DNA of 64,000 bases from assembly GCA_030248295.1 (NCBI GenBank), contig JASANH010001283.1:186001-250000 (forward strand), written 5' to 3'. A model generated the notes under the pieces. It ran no database searches. It had not been told where the DNA came from and saw nothing but the letters and a program-made list of their open reading frames with translations. How positions within the stretch are numbered: position 1 is the stretch's first letter; each line of letters starts with the position of its first letter. Positions 25,707 to 37,240 of the stretch are shown here, one piece after another. This stretch comes from Mesodorylaimus sp. YZB2_4 (Eukaryota > Nematoda > Enoplea > Dorylaimida > Dorylaimidae). A program made the translations under genes and the position numbers.

Positions 25707-25753
25707 ACATGGCCTCTTTTTTATTCAAAAAAAGGTTAAAACGAAGGCCATGT
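25707..25753 (-). terminator. Poly(A) signal held in a hairpin loop (BPI copy 1)
   Basis: On the minus strand the 9-bp inverted repeat ACATGGCCT / AGGCCATGT encloses a roughly 29-nt loop that contains AATAAA (plus-strand 25720-25725). The same structure follows BPI copy 2. Confidence 0.65.
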
Positions 25754-25847
25754 TCACATCATGACCTTCCGTCACCAGAAAAGCGCATTAAAAGGCACTG
25801 GATCAATCACACGCAATACACTGGTTCAAATCGGGACCCATCACTCG

Positions 25848-27887
25848 CTAACAGCACCAAACACCGCCATTATAACTGCACGTATATCCGCAGTTCCGAC
25901 TGACCCGTTGGATGTCGCAGTTGACTTGCACACTTCGAGGAAGAATGGTCACACCGGGCAAGGTGCACGAGTACTTTTCGGGCAGTGGCAATGGGAATTG
26001 GGCGTAGCGATCGAGAAATTTGTTGAGCATCTCGGCGAGGATGGGTGCCACGAACTGGCCGAGATTATCCATCCACTCGTCCGTGAACATGCGAGTCTGA
26101 GGTGGTGGTTGAACCAATTTGATAGACTTGATCTTCACGATGCCAGTGATGCTGAAAATGAAGTGAGGCAACTCGTAAACGCCCCGAATTTCAATTTTCC
26201 CGCCATGTGAGGATTCCAGTTTCGACAGGGACAACTGGGTATGGGACACCCCTGTGAATTACAAGCTATAGGGCCACACCATCCTATCAACAGCACTAAC
26301 ATGCCCTGACCCTAAGAGCGAGGCAGTACTTACTTCAATTTACTGAAAATTGGTTTGAATTCGCCACGAAGCAATCGAACATCCACGCGAGCCAGGACCT
26401 GTCGATTTCCGCCCTTGACCAATGGTCCGTGAACTTCGAGGATGCCACCGCTGCCATCGAAATATCCACTCTTGTCCGACTCGATGTAGACGGCCATGGC
26501 TTTCTGACCACTTTTAAACACGATATCGCCCGTGTCGTTGCTCGAAAATGGTCCGAAACTGGTCAACTTGTCGAAAAAAGCGCCCAAACACGGGAATCGC
26601 TCTGTATTAATGCCCTTTGATTGGACTTTGGCTTGTTTGCGGACATTCTTGACTGGCGATGGCGTCGTCTGTTCCTGAACACCGCAGTTCAGACTGAGCA
26701 GTTGCAGGGTCGATGGCGAGGCCGACTCGTGGGCCGAGTGCTGACGACCAAACACGTGGGCCTGGTGCAACAACGAGTTGAACGTGTAGTCGCTCAGCTG
26801 GAACGTCAGCATTTTATTGTGCGTTCCGACTGGCATTTCGGGCGGATGGAAAGGAACCGAGCTCGAGCCACGCCAGATGTACTTGCCCTGCAAAGGAAGT
26901 GTGTGAGTACGGCCGAGGTCGGATTGTGGGAAACCACTCACCTCCAACTCGGTCATGGTGCAATTCGTGTCCCCGGAGACGGTGGGCGTATTCCACTGCA
27001 GACTGTAGTCCACTTTGTGGTCCTCGCAGTGCACTGGCACCCTGGTCTGGTACTGTTGCAATTCGCCGTTGATCATTTCTTTGACGAACGAGGTGAACAC
27101 GTCGCAGAACGCTTTTTCGAAGAATTCCCGGATCTGAAACAGAAACGTGGAATGTGGTGGTTAGGCAAAGGAGGCAGTCGTTGGGTGCAGAGCACTCGAA
27201 ATACAGGGGCTGGTCCGAGTGCCAAGTCAGACTCACCTTCAAGCAAACGTCCATCTCGCAATTCTCGATGACGCTGAACTCGGCCGCCACGTTTTTGATG
27301 TCGATGCGATGTTGGCCCAAGTAGGCTTTGCAGTGGGTGGTGCGCACGGCGGGCTTGGCATCGGCAGTCCGTCCCAGTTCGTTCGTGGAATTCAGCTCGA
27401 CGTTGGTGACCGAGGCCTGGTACGTGCTGCCGATGGCCGATCCCAGAGTCGGCTTGAACTGCCAGACGCCACCGGCCACCAATCGACCGTTGTAGAATCG
27501 AGATCGAATTCGACTCGGCGAGTTCATCTCGTAGTCGTACTTGCCCATGCTGGCTTCGCTGACGCGCGGCGGCTTGATGATCAAAGTGCCAGTGCCCACG
27601 AACAGCGAAAAGTCGGACAAGGTCAGGGCTTGGAGTGAGCGCTGGACAGACTCGGCTGCGTATTCGTGAACGGCGTCCAAGGCTTTCTTGCACAGGAAAA
27701 TACGAGCGCCAGGACTGCCCGATTTGCCATCAGCGAACGGATCGAGCCACGGAGTTGACGGTGTCGGAGTCGGTGATTGACCAAAACTCGACTCGATCAG
27801 AATAGTCATCGCGATGATCGCGAGGAAGGCCTGAAATCGATTGTTGCCAGTAATCTGAAAAAGTAGAAAAAAGAATTCTCTTACCAT
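25848..27887 (-). CDS. BPI/LBP-family lipid-binding protein, copy 1 (inverted-repeat arm)
   Basis: Secreted lipid-binding protein of the bactericidal permeability-increasing / LPS-binding family. Exons on the minus strand: 27887-27885 (ATG only), 27830-27237, 27133-26942, 26887-26334, 26151-25848; 1647 nt, 548 residues. Signal peptide about 18 residues (MAFLAIIAMTILIESSFG), then a Pro/Thr linker (QSPTPTPSTP). Family landmarks: the N-terminal NPGARIF-like segment (here SPGARIF), VWQFKP strand, NCEMDVCL cysteines, FHPPEMPVG loop, the highly typical MLTFQLSDYTFNSLL segment, and C-terminal FPLPLPEKYSC plus SVQVNCDI. Length suits two BPI lobes. It differs from copy 2 by about seven residues. Whether it binds LPS or other lipids cannot be read from sequence. 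Confidence 0.9.
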
Positions 27888-27980
27888 GATATCGAGAATA
27901 ATCGATGAAAATTTCGAAATAGGACCACCGTTCGACTCCAGCGCAAAGTGAAACAATGAGTTGCAGGCTTCAAAAGCGGC

Positions 27981-27989
27981 CTTTTATAG
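27981..27989 (-). promoter_or_regulatory. TATA box of BPI copy 1
   Basis: CTATAAAAG on the minus strand, about 100 nt upstream of the start codon. It is identical to the element at 37139-37147 and lies in a conserved GGCCCTATAAAAGGCCGC context. Confidence 0.7.
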
Positions 27990-28045
27990 GGCCGGTCGGC
28001 ACCTGATTTCTGGTTTTCCTGGCAAGTAAATAATAAATCTGGCCT

Positions 28046-28840
28046 ATGTGTTTGCTTTTATTGTTCTTCAGGACACTTGAATGGTTCGATGTTGGAACAG
28101 GCTAGTTTTGCCACTGTTTTTAGGTTTGACAACCAGCACATCTGATGAGTGCTCGGGTGGAAAAGGACCAGTCTAGGGCACCCTGGCAGGGTTTGGTTCC
28201 AAACGAGTCAGGAGAATAGCGCCATGCAAATAAGCCAGGCATCAACTCCTGTGGCAGCACACCCACGAGGACCCTGTCTGCTTGCAAAGTGCGTAGTACT
28301 GGTACGTTTATTTTGACCTTTTACCACATCAGGCAAGCTACTATTAGCACACTTCTTGGGGTTGCTCTGTACGACAAACCTGTGAGACAAGGCCAGGGAC
28401 CATCTCCGTATTCTAAATGACTCAGGGCCATTTACGTATTCGAAATCATTCAGGGAGCATCTCCATATCTAAAACAGTGGGGGACCACTTTCATATCCTA
28501 AACACCCAGGGACCATCACCGTATTCCTCATCAGTCACGGACCACCTTCAACAGTTAGGGGGTCATTCAGTCAGGGGCCGCTCCATCTTTGAATTAGTTA
28601 GAATCGATGGTGGTCATGAGAATCTTTCAATATCAATTATGCGTGCCTTAATGTTCAACATGTACCAGGATGACTTCCACCATCTTGCAGAACTTGACAG
28701 TCGGCTTTGAATTTCAATCAAGCGCAAATCATCGAGAGACAAATTCAAATTAAAGTTTTTTCACCCAACCAGAATCAATCAACTTCAAAAACAACTAAGC
28801 AGCCTATCACCGCATAATCAATCATTGACAAACATTTCAA
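28046..28840. other. Intergenic with degenerate tandem repeat
   Basis: 28390-28600 contains about six diverged copies of a roughly 30-35 bp unit around CAGGGACCATCTCCGTATTC. The rest shows no gene. This begins the spacer of the inverted repeat. Confidence 0.6.
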
Positions 28841-29083
28841 CTAGGCGGGCGGTGGTGACATGACGACTTCATCGAAATCCACTTGTGCGAATTCGCGAGC
28901 AATAAACACGCCAGCACCAAAAAAACACGCTCCCTTGACCATGGACCATCGATATGGATCCGTGTACAGACTTTTCGATAATTCGTACAGCGAACGCCAC
29001 AAATTTGCTTTGCCGACAGCTGGTCTCGAGCCACTTGCCGGACTACGACTAATACCAGCTCCGCTCGTTGAAGTCAATTCCAT
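28841..29083 (-). CDS. TOMM6: Mitochondrial import receptor subunit TOM6 homologue
   Basis: Single-exon 80-residue protein. The C-terminal half has the TOMM6 layout: an aromatic amphipathic stretch (LWRSLYELSKSLYTDPYRW), a short membrane helix (MVKGACFFGAGVFIAREFA) and an acidic-then-proline tail (DFDEVVMSPPPA). It parallels the animal TOM6 pattern of a Gly-Ala-Gly-Val helix followed by Ala-Arg, Asp-x-Asp and a Pro-rich end. TOM6 is a tail-anchored small subunit that stabilises the outer-membrane TOM translocase. The N-terminal 25 residues are Ser/Gly-rich and poorly conserved, as in the family. The start is the ATG at 29083; the longer frame upstream has no in-frame ATG. It lies 433 nt downstream of COX6A on the same strand. 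Other small mitochondrial tail-anchored proteins are the only alternative. Confidence 0.72.
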   Translation of the reverse strand: MELTSTSGAGISRSPASGSRPAVGKANLWRSLYELSKSLYTDPYRWSMVKGACFFGAGVFIAREFAQVDFDEVVMSPPPA

Positions 29084-29516
29084 ATTGCTGATGACGGGAT
29101 TGATCAATCGATATTTCAGTATGTGAGGATCGATACGTTTGAACGGCCCGAAATTCCGCCGAGTCGATCGATAACAGTCAATTTACAAAAAGAGCTAAAA
29201 CCTAGAAGTTAAATAATAAAGTCCAAACTCCTGCATAATCTGATAAGAAATGAATTCAGGCAAAGCCAAGAAGCTAAAGTACATAAGGAGAACAAAATCA
29301 GACACGTTTTTACTTTCAGCAAAATCCTTCACCTAAATTTAGGTATTCCAAACAACGTCCAATACTGACAATAATGCATTACTTGTCCAGTAGAAAATCG
29401 TGTCATCAATGACGCAAATCGAACGAAAAATTACTACAACTATGCCGAAAACATCGATTGTTTTGAATTTCGTAGTTATCGAAAACTAACTATACAAATG
29501 CTGGACCAAATTCTAC

Positions 29517-30084
29517 TCAATGATGTCCGCCGTGTCCTTCGTTCGGATCCGGCACTTCGTAGCCAATTCCGGGCAGAGCATTCTTGACTGGATTATGGAA
29601 CAAGGACTTCTTGCCGTCCTTCCATGGGAAGTCCTAAAAGAAAGAAAACATAAGCGAAGAACAAAAATTTTTGAAACTTTTTACTCGCCTTTTTTCGATG
29701 ATACATCCATTCGTATTCAACGAAAGGCTCCCGCGGATGTTTTTGATGTTCCATTTCGACGAAATACATGTACACGCTGAAAATTGCCACCGATGGCAAA
29801 GCCATAAAATAGGTCAGCTTGCGCCACAATGGAACTCCGTGTTCTGAAAAATATTTTTTTACAAAAAGCAAGAGACACCGAGACAAAAACCTTTTCGACA
29901 GTTTAGAAAAAGTACATGAACCAGTCAAACTTCTCCGCCTCTACTCACCACGAGCATGATTTTGTTCTTTGAACAATTCGAACGGTCTTTCGGGTCCGTA
30001 AAAGAAAAGATTGCGTTTTTGCGCGGTCGGAAGCGCCTCTCGTTTGGCCGCGTTAAGTAAACTGCCCACCAAAAATCGATTCAT
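29517..30084 (-). CDS. COX6A: Cytochrome c oxidase subunit 6A, mitochondrial
   Basis: Nuclear-encoded accessory subunit of respiratory complex IV, in the inner membrane. Exons on the minus strand: 30084-29949, 29843-29689, 29633-29517; 408 nt, 135 residues. The N-terminus is basic and hydroxylated (MNRFLVGSLLNAAKREALP), fitting a mitochondrial presequence. Then come the family's LWRKLTYFMALPSVAIF membrane helix, HPREPFVEYEWMYHRKKDFPWKDGKKSLFHNP and the NALPGIGYE end; FPW, DG and LFHNP are hallmark residues. A His/Gly tail extends past the usual C-terminus. The second intron begins GCGAGT rather than GT: the only boundary that keeps the reading frame into DFPWKDG makes it a GC-AG intron. Confidence 0.93.
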
Positions 30085-32921
30085 TTTTAATTTTAAAAAG
30101 GTATTGGTTCTCGAAATTTTTTATTCAGCGAAAGAAATATCTATCGAAGCGGAATTTTGGCATTTTGGTTTGGTTCTAGAATCGTACTGTAGTTTTGCGC
30201 ACACTATTTGGGAGCGATAAAATTGCGTTTCAGATCAAGCAAGCTTGAAAAATTGATTAGTCATAAAAAAAATGTTTTTGCATGAACAAGAAATAAACTG
30301 TAAAATGAAAATAGGAATAACCTTTTAAGTATACAGCTGCAGAATTAAAAACATGGCTTTTAGCTTGTCAGCGGAAATGGAGGAAGGGGTGTGGCCTTGG
30401 GATGCGAAAATGCAAGACTGTTTTCTAGGATCTACTGTACACGAAACAAAGAATGCAAAAAAAGTAGAATGAAATCCAGAGTTTATTTTATGACTGAAAT
30501 TTCGCAATCTCGTGCCTTCCCTCAACAGCTTCTTGCAGACAGTGTCTGACTGACTGCCTCTGTCTGTCTGCAATGTGAATGTGTATAGCCAACGATCAAC
30601 AGGAAGCCGCAGAATTGCCAGAGCACCCAAAAACCCCCAGCTAATCTAATGTGAAGGAGGCCAGCAAGTTATGTACGAGTAGATGTGGTCACTGCAGCTC
30701 TCTGACACGTTGGCTGCAGCAACCGCAGCCAACGTGAACCACCATGTCTGGCTGGGGAAAAGTGAAGTTCAAAATTTTCTGATTTTTCCCAAATAGTTGG
30801 ACCACTTATGCTTTCAGAATTCTTTATCCTGAATGAATATCTGTATCTAAAAGATATGATTTGCATACAGTATTCATATCTACATCTCTATCTTTCCGAG
30901 ATTTAGATATGTAAATAATATCCATTAATTTCTTTTTTCAAGTTCATGTCAAAGTAGTTGCAAGTACGGTGGGTAAAAATACTTGATTTGAATGCGTATG
31001 CGTATGCGTATTGCGTACTCCACAAAGTATGCTTACAAGTTTGCGTATTGCGTATTTTTCTCATTACGGCTATACGCGTATACGTATCCAAATTTCTATG
31101 CGTATTTTTTACGCAACTAACTGTAGTTGCAAGACATTCGAGTAACTCTTCCCAGTGAACCAAGCCACGACAAGGTCAATGTCGCTGCACAGTATAGTGA
31201 CCGCAGTTGGCATAGCTAAGGGCACATACAATACTGTATATAAAAAATAGGGATTCTTTGTATTTGCACAGTGCACAAATACATTATTTACGATATAATA
31301 AGATATATAATATTCAAACAGTCATATAACGAGTATATCATAAACCGTAATTAGTCAACAACTGGGTGAAAAAATGTTTCATAATAAAACCAGTTTGACA
31401 ATTTTTACTTATATAAATATATAGTAAAAGTGGTAAATTAATTATAAAAATCACTTAAGTATATTATATAAACAATAATTTATGAACAGGTCAAGGTCTT
31501 ATGACACACTTTTTAATGAAAACGTGTATTGTCAAAATTATTTGCAATATCTTTATTTTGTACACCTTCATCCTGTACGTGTTCTATCTTTATGTGTGTG
31601 AGTATGATATTTTGGTAATTTTATAATTCCCCAAAATTTTTGTACAAGTATATAATTTTTTAACATACTTTCTAGCACGTGTAAAATTATGTAACAATAT
31701 TTTGTGAAGTATATACATAATCATGTAGTAGTGGGGCTCATTAATTATGTTTAACAATATTTTTTGAAGCATTGGAGACAATCCTAAATAAACAGAAATT
31801 ACTAACCCTTGGTTTAAATAATGATTTTAGACCCAAGTCAGAAACGCAAGTACATACAGCTTAAATTTTTTTAACGAGAGCAGTTTTTGCCATGTGAGAT
31901 TTTTCTGAGCGACTAGTATGGAGATATATCTCATCATCACTATGCCACTTGTGACCGACCAGCCTTAGCCCATACATTTCATGGCTTATCAGCGAACGCG
32001 AGTTCAGTGATAACAACGTCATCTCGTTTCGCCTCTGATCAACAAACCTATGCACTCGGCAAAGTGGCTGGCCTCAGACGTCTGTACGTTGGCGAGTAGT
32101 TCAGGCTCGTCTTCTTATCTATGGCAAACATGGTCATTTTGGAGAAGGGGACTAAATATTTCGTCTGAACTGAGTATTAGTGAGTGGAGGCGATGTGTGT
32201 GTACTGGAGGTGCTGAGGCAGCTGTCTACTAGTAGCTTAAAATTTTTAAATACATATATTGAACGCTAACAGTTTTTGCAGGTAGTGCTGTTTCTGTTAG
32301 CCCTTGCTTCTAATCAGTCAAATATCTGCTTTGTAATCACTGATAATCACCGGTGACCTGATTCGATATTAGTATTTTAAGGCTGGAAGTAGTTCGATGC
32401 GGTGCGTCAAAGAAGGTTGCGATGCGACGTTGTGGGCACTTTTTTAAATTGTCTGTGGTCCCTAAAGTGTCGCATTGCACGCTTATGTGGCGCATCTCAT
32501 CGGACTACGCTTTTGGCTTAAGGTAACCTGTGAAAATTTCGCCTGATTAGGTTGATATGCAGGAAATCACGAGTCTAGTACAAGTAGGCGAATTGAGTAG
32601 TTATTGTGTTTTTCAAACCTATCTGAGGAGACTCTGCGCGTGACTGTTTTGTTGGCTTGGCTGGTATTAAATTTCGAACCAAAGCAGCACCTGGGCGCTA
32701 TTCCAGAACCTGTTGTTACTTAATCCGTACAACATGGTGACGAAGTAGAACTGTGTGCCGACATGACAGTCTAGCGGGTACTGTGCGGACGAACACCGAG
32801 AATGGGGGGACACGTTATGGCAGTTCAACTGTTCATTCCTTATGGCACGCTACCTAGAGGAGTGAGAATCAGCTGTTTCTCTGACACTGTGGTGACCCTT
32901 TCCAGCTAACCTATCATCAGA
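30085..32921. other. Intergenic between COX6A and copper transporter
   Basis: AT-rich DNA with no recognisable gene. 30991-31115 carries irregular repeats of ATGCGT/GCGTAT. The CATCAG just before 32921 resembles an acceptor, so the copper transporter may have a non-coding first exon in this stretch. Confidence 0.55.
30991..31115. repeat. Imperfect GCGTAT microsatellite
   Basis: Runs of GCGTAT, GCGTATT and their reverse complements, about a dozen in 125 bp. Confidence 0.75.
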
Positions 32922-34270
32922 ATGGACCATCACATGGGCATGGAAATGACCACAGCAGCAGGCGGTATGGCTGACATGACTGGGATGACTGGAATGAGCG
33001 GAATGACCGGCATGACTAGTATGACGGGTAAGAAATACTGTTATTGGTTAGGCCGAGCGGAATATAGACCATTTCACAGGCTTAATACATCGCAAGATTT
33101 AAATTTCCCGCTTCAAGCCGTTTTGACAAGTTATATAGATTTGTTGACAGTTTCCCTAATTAAAGGCTGTAGCTGGTTTTTTTAAGCGGCCAGAAGGTGT
33201 CGCTATTCTGTTTTAAAAAATGCTTTTCAGCGGGACGCGCATTAGCTTCGAAGTGAGAAATTTTTTATCTATATGAAACTGTTATATGCAGGTTGCAGCG
33301 GGAAATTCAAATTTTGCGTTGTGCGAGATCTATGAAATTGTCTATAAGCGTATAACCCATAGTTGGAGTTTTCTGACATATAATTTAGAAGTTCTTGGAA
33401 GGCCCCTGACATATCTTGAAGAAGTGATAACGAAATAGGGTTTCTACTGCCTCTTTCTATGCATATGTTCCATGTTAGGCACTCTCATATACTAATTTCT
33501 AAACACAACATCGCAGCATATGCACGCATTCTGCATAGAAAATGCGTTCCTCTGTAGCGAAATCGGTTTCATGCCACTTCATTATCATGCAGTGGCCATT
33601 TCTGCTACTTCTTAAAAGAGTGCAGTTTGCTGCGAAATGTTTCTGTAAAATGTATATTTTGCAGGAGGCATGGATATGGGCGATATGATGAAATCTTATT
33701 TCCACATGGATTACATGGATGAAACGGTACTGTTTAAAGGCTGGAAAATTCACGATGTTGGAAGTACGTAAATTTACCCAATCTACTGTATATCTTTTCA
33801 TATTTAAGATTTTTTAAAAAAATTGTTCTGCTTTAGGTCTAATTTTATCCATGGTTGGCGTATTTTTATTCGCACTGATTTACGAGGCGCTGAAATTTGG
33901 TCGCCAGTGGCTGGTCGAATATGCGGCATCACGTCAAGCCACTCGATTTACAAATATGGACATCAAGTCGAGAGCAGGACAGAAAAATGTTTTCATTGGG
34001 TATGAAATGAGTTTTCAGCTCAAAGAAATATGGTGCTGCTGAATGCAAAAAGTACAACTTTTTTCCAGCTCAACACCATTTACGGCTTGGCATATCCTGC
34101 AGACTTTCCTGCACATTGTGCAAACCTTCATTTCCTATATGCTGATGATGGTTTTCATGACATTCAATGGCTACTTGTGCATCGCTATCATCGCTGGTGC
34201 AGGCGTTGGGTATTTCGCTTTTGGATGGCGTCCAAAATTTATGGTCGAGGTTGAAGATCACTGTCATTGA
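32922..34270 (+). CDS. CTR-family high-affinity copper transporter
   Basis: Trimeric Cu(I) importer of the SLC31/CTR1 family, plasma or endosomal membrane. Exons: 32922-33027, 33665-33763, 33837-33999, 34069-34270; 570 nt, 189 residues, almost the length of human CTR1. The extracellular N-terminus is Met/His-rich (MDHHMGMEM, then six MTG/MSG-type repeats, then GGMDMGDMM), which captures copper. TM1 is the [20 protein letters not shown] segment. TM2 carries the Met-x3-Met selectivity filter (MLMMVFM), TM3 the GxxxG packing motif ([10 protein letters not shown]), and the protein ends with the diagnostic HCH metal-binding triad. A possible 5' UTR intron precedes the ATG. Poly(A) signal AATAAA at 34494-34499. 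Confidence 0.95.
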
Positions 34271-34493
34271 TTGCGTCCATTCCATATATATAGTCATGGA
34301 TTACACACAAATATTGTGCCCTGAACGTATTGAGAAGGTGTAATTTCCTGATAAAATTAGGTGCTGATAAGAAGCATTACTTTATGTTGATAATGGCTGA
34401 TAAGTAAGACTGGGGCGACTTTCTAAGTTTCTGCTGTTTATCAATATCAATGCTCTCAATGCACTTACAAAAAACCATTCAAAAGGCGAAATG

Positions 34494-34499
34494 AATAAA
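34494..34499 (+). terminator. Polyadenylation signal of copper transporter
   Basis: Canonical AATAAA, 224 nt after the stop. Confidence 0.6.
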
Positions 34500-35249
34500 A
34501 CTTTTCTTATTGTGTAAAATGTGGTTTCACGTCGGATCGACCTGACATGGATGACAGTCCTTGACAGGTTTCACAACTACCCGCCTGGCTTCCTTCTGAG
34601 CATGTGCCAGTGAAGTTGAGGACAAGGAAGCGTTTGTATCCCACTAATCAGTGTATCACACCTCTTGTAGATTCTGCAAACACAGAGCTGTAGTAAGCTG
34701 GCTAATCCATCAGTCAGCCCCTTGTAGCTCAGATCCTATTGTATATTGTACACACTCAAGCAGAAAGATGACACTTTTAGTTTGGCGGGGACGAGATGCA
34801 TTGAAATTAAAGCAGAAACTAGATATTGGATGCTGTTTGCTTGAATATGATGTGCAGTGAGTTAAATCGCCTGATATGGTAAAATATAGTTTCAGATAAG
34901 TCTGAATGATGAAGATGTTCTGCATCCTGAACAATCAAAATAAATCAGGGTTTTCAAACATCAGGTTGTGCGACACTCAGGGTTGAGCGAAACGCATGCA
35001 TGCATTCAATAAGGGTGGGTAGAGTCACTATCAGGCTCTTTTTTTCATTTTTAGTGTGAGCAGATAGGAAAGCCACCTTCACGGCCAAAAGCACGACAGC
35101 TGAGGCACTATGCTATGCAATGACGGATTTTTGCTAGATCAGCGTACATGAAGACTGTGAGCTCTTGTCAATAACAATCCACTTACATTATGTCTATTGG
35201 ACATGGACACCTGATCCCCAGGTCCGACAATGGGTTCACAGTTCGACCC

Positions 35250-35330
35250 AAAACCCAACCGAAACCCATTTTTAAAAAGTCAAACCCAACCGAAACCCAT
35301 TTTTAAAAAGTCAAACCCAACCCATTCGCT
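35250..35330. repeat. 33-bp tandem duplication
   Basis: AACCCAACCGAAACCCATTT followed by TTAAAAAGTC is present twice, then a third partial copy. Confidence 0.85.
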
Positions 35331-37138
35331 AGTGAGCACAAACCCAACCCATGTTTTTTTTTTAAATTGACTAAAACTCAAATAAACCACTTTTGTTCAG
35401 TAAAGTATATCATCAGTATGACGCACAGTTTTGTGAAAATGCTATCTTCCTTCGCTAAGCGACCTGACGGAAAGCAATCTTGTTCGCGCAGAGTTTACTC
35501 AAGAGTCTACCTCGAGAGAGGAGTTGGGAGGGTAGTGGAAGAGTCTCCCCTGGCACCTTCCAGGGCACCAGGTATCACATATGACAGCGCACATAACTCT
35601 GAAAGGTGACCTCACGATGAACACATTTTTGAGCAGTTAATTGAGTCCTACCCTGCTCGCATCTTCATCTACCTTTGGAAAGATCTGACTGCACCTCCAA
35701 ATTCGGTTGGGCATTATCCTTCTCATATCTCAACGGCCATTCCGTTTTCGAGTGGCGACTTCCAAATAACATGACCCCAGCTGAGGGAGCATTTTCACCA
35801 GGGCACATCTTACAAGCTTTGTTCCTCAAACACGGAGATGCTGGTCTCCCGTCATCATATTCACCCGCAAATAGAGCCGCCGTGGCTCACGATCAGTTTA
35901 GACGCGTACACAGGATTTCGGGGTCGGAGGGGGGGGGGGGGGGGAAACAAAAAAATTGCATAAATATGCTATAACTTAGAGCTCAAAGATAAGCGCCAAT
36001 CGCCCGGATGGGTGTTAAGAGCGAAGGCAAAATTTTTGCAAAATTGGCCTCTCTCGGACATAATTTCTTACTAATCTATGAATAAATTTGCACCTGAAAA
36101 AATTTCTTGCCTTGCTGTTGCAAGGCAAGAAATCACTCTGTAAATTCAGCCAACTCAAGCCCCACCCCCTGCCAAAAAGCAAGAGGTTTTTCCATGGATT
36201 CTGACCGACCAAACTTTCAAACTTTCAAAGTTAGGACACTGCTGACCTGATCTCTGACTGCGAGTCGACAAAAGCTCAGGTCAGAGCTCGATATCATCTG
36301 CTGACAGACCATTTCTCAGTTCCGTCAGTCAGACTGACATGTCGAATAAGACTAGCTGGGGTGGGGGGACTGGATACGCTATTTGAAGCACCAGGGTCTG
36401 TCGACTTGAAATCAACGGACATCATATTGCAGTGCCACGCTGTGGAGCCATCTACGTGGTCATGCTAACGAATAAGGCTGACCATATAAGTGGAAAAGTA
36501 GCTTTTTGGGTTGGATTCAAAAAAGGCAGCTAGCGTTTGGTGCAGCCAGTTCAGGCGCATCAGCTGTATATTCCGGAGCATCGAACAGTTTCATATCAGT
36601 ATCAACTCTTATCGAACACCTTACCCAGCTGTGTTGCAGGATTTACGAAGAAACATGCGTTTGTTTTGTTTCTTGACTCAAATCTGAACCATCTGAACAG
36701 CGTTCAGACTACTCCATTCTTATCGCAGTCTTTCTCTGCTACAGAAATCTCTGGTTCTTGCATATACACCAAAAAGCACCATGATGGCTGCATAAAAAGA
36801 ACGAGCGCTCACGCGCATTTGCATTATTTCCTTGGCGTCACTGATTGTGAGCAAAGTTTTCCCATACTTGACCTTTGCAGGGTGGCGAACTGGTTTCACT
36901 TCTCTCCTTATTAAAGAGCAAATTCCATGACAGACAGGTCATAGAGTTTGTGAGTAAATAAACAAATGAGCAGCGATGGAGGTGCACTCAACATTTATTA
37001 CAGCAAATGATGGCGAAACTGGTCCACTTGAACATCAGACCATCAGATTCGCCCAGAAAAAAATGATGGAAACAAAAAAAAAGGGCCAGATTTATTGTTA
37101 TCTTATCACAAGAACCAGGAATCAGGTGCCGACCGGCC

Positions 37139-37147
37139 CTATAAAAG
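37139..37147 (+). promoter_or_regulatory. TATA box of BPI copy 2
   Basis: CTATAAAAG, with a plausible initiator CTCATTG about 30 nt downstream (near 37169). The same element occurs in the other arm, and a related TATA box precedes the third BPI gene. Confidence 0.72.
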
Positions 37148-37240
37148 GCCGCCCTTAAAGCCTGAACCTCATTGTTTCACTTTGCGCTGGAGTCGAACGG
37201 TGATCATATTTCGAAATTTTCATCGATTATTCTCGATATC

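Larger units (their letters stand above)
25695..28045. repeat. Left arm of large inverted repeat
   Basis: This arm is the reverse complement of 37083-39433. Across the whole coding unit, introns included, positions pair as x and 65128 minus x without an indel. The arm contains one complete BPI/LBP gene with its promoter and 3' end. Homology fades beyond the ACATGGCCT hairpin at one end and the GGCCAGATTTATT block at the other. The spacer between arms is about 9.0 kb. Confidence 0.92.
34271..37082. other. Intergenic with repeats, no gene seen
   Basis: It includes the transporter 3' end (AATAAA 34494-34499), copies of the GGTAAAATATAGTTTCAGA motif near 34514 and 34878, and a 33-bp tandem duplication at 35250-35330 (AACCCAACCGAAACCCATTT units). 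A poly-G run lies at about 35931-35944. Short open frames have no family features. Confidence 0.6.

Noticed and set aside
26621-27271. Plus-strand 216-residue frame opposite BPI copy 1, with mirror at 37857-38507
   Set aside because: An antisense shadow conserved only because the two arms are near-identical; it spans sense introns.
26814-27956. A 380-residue frame starting MFHFALESNG for the BPI copies (also at 37172-38314)
   Set aside because: It starts at a TTG in the 5' UTR, lacks a signal peptide and reads through two introns. The spliced model from the ATG-only exon fits the family throughout.
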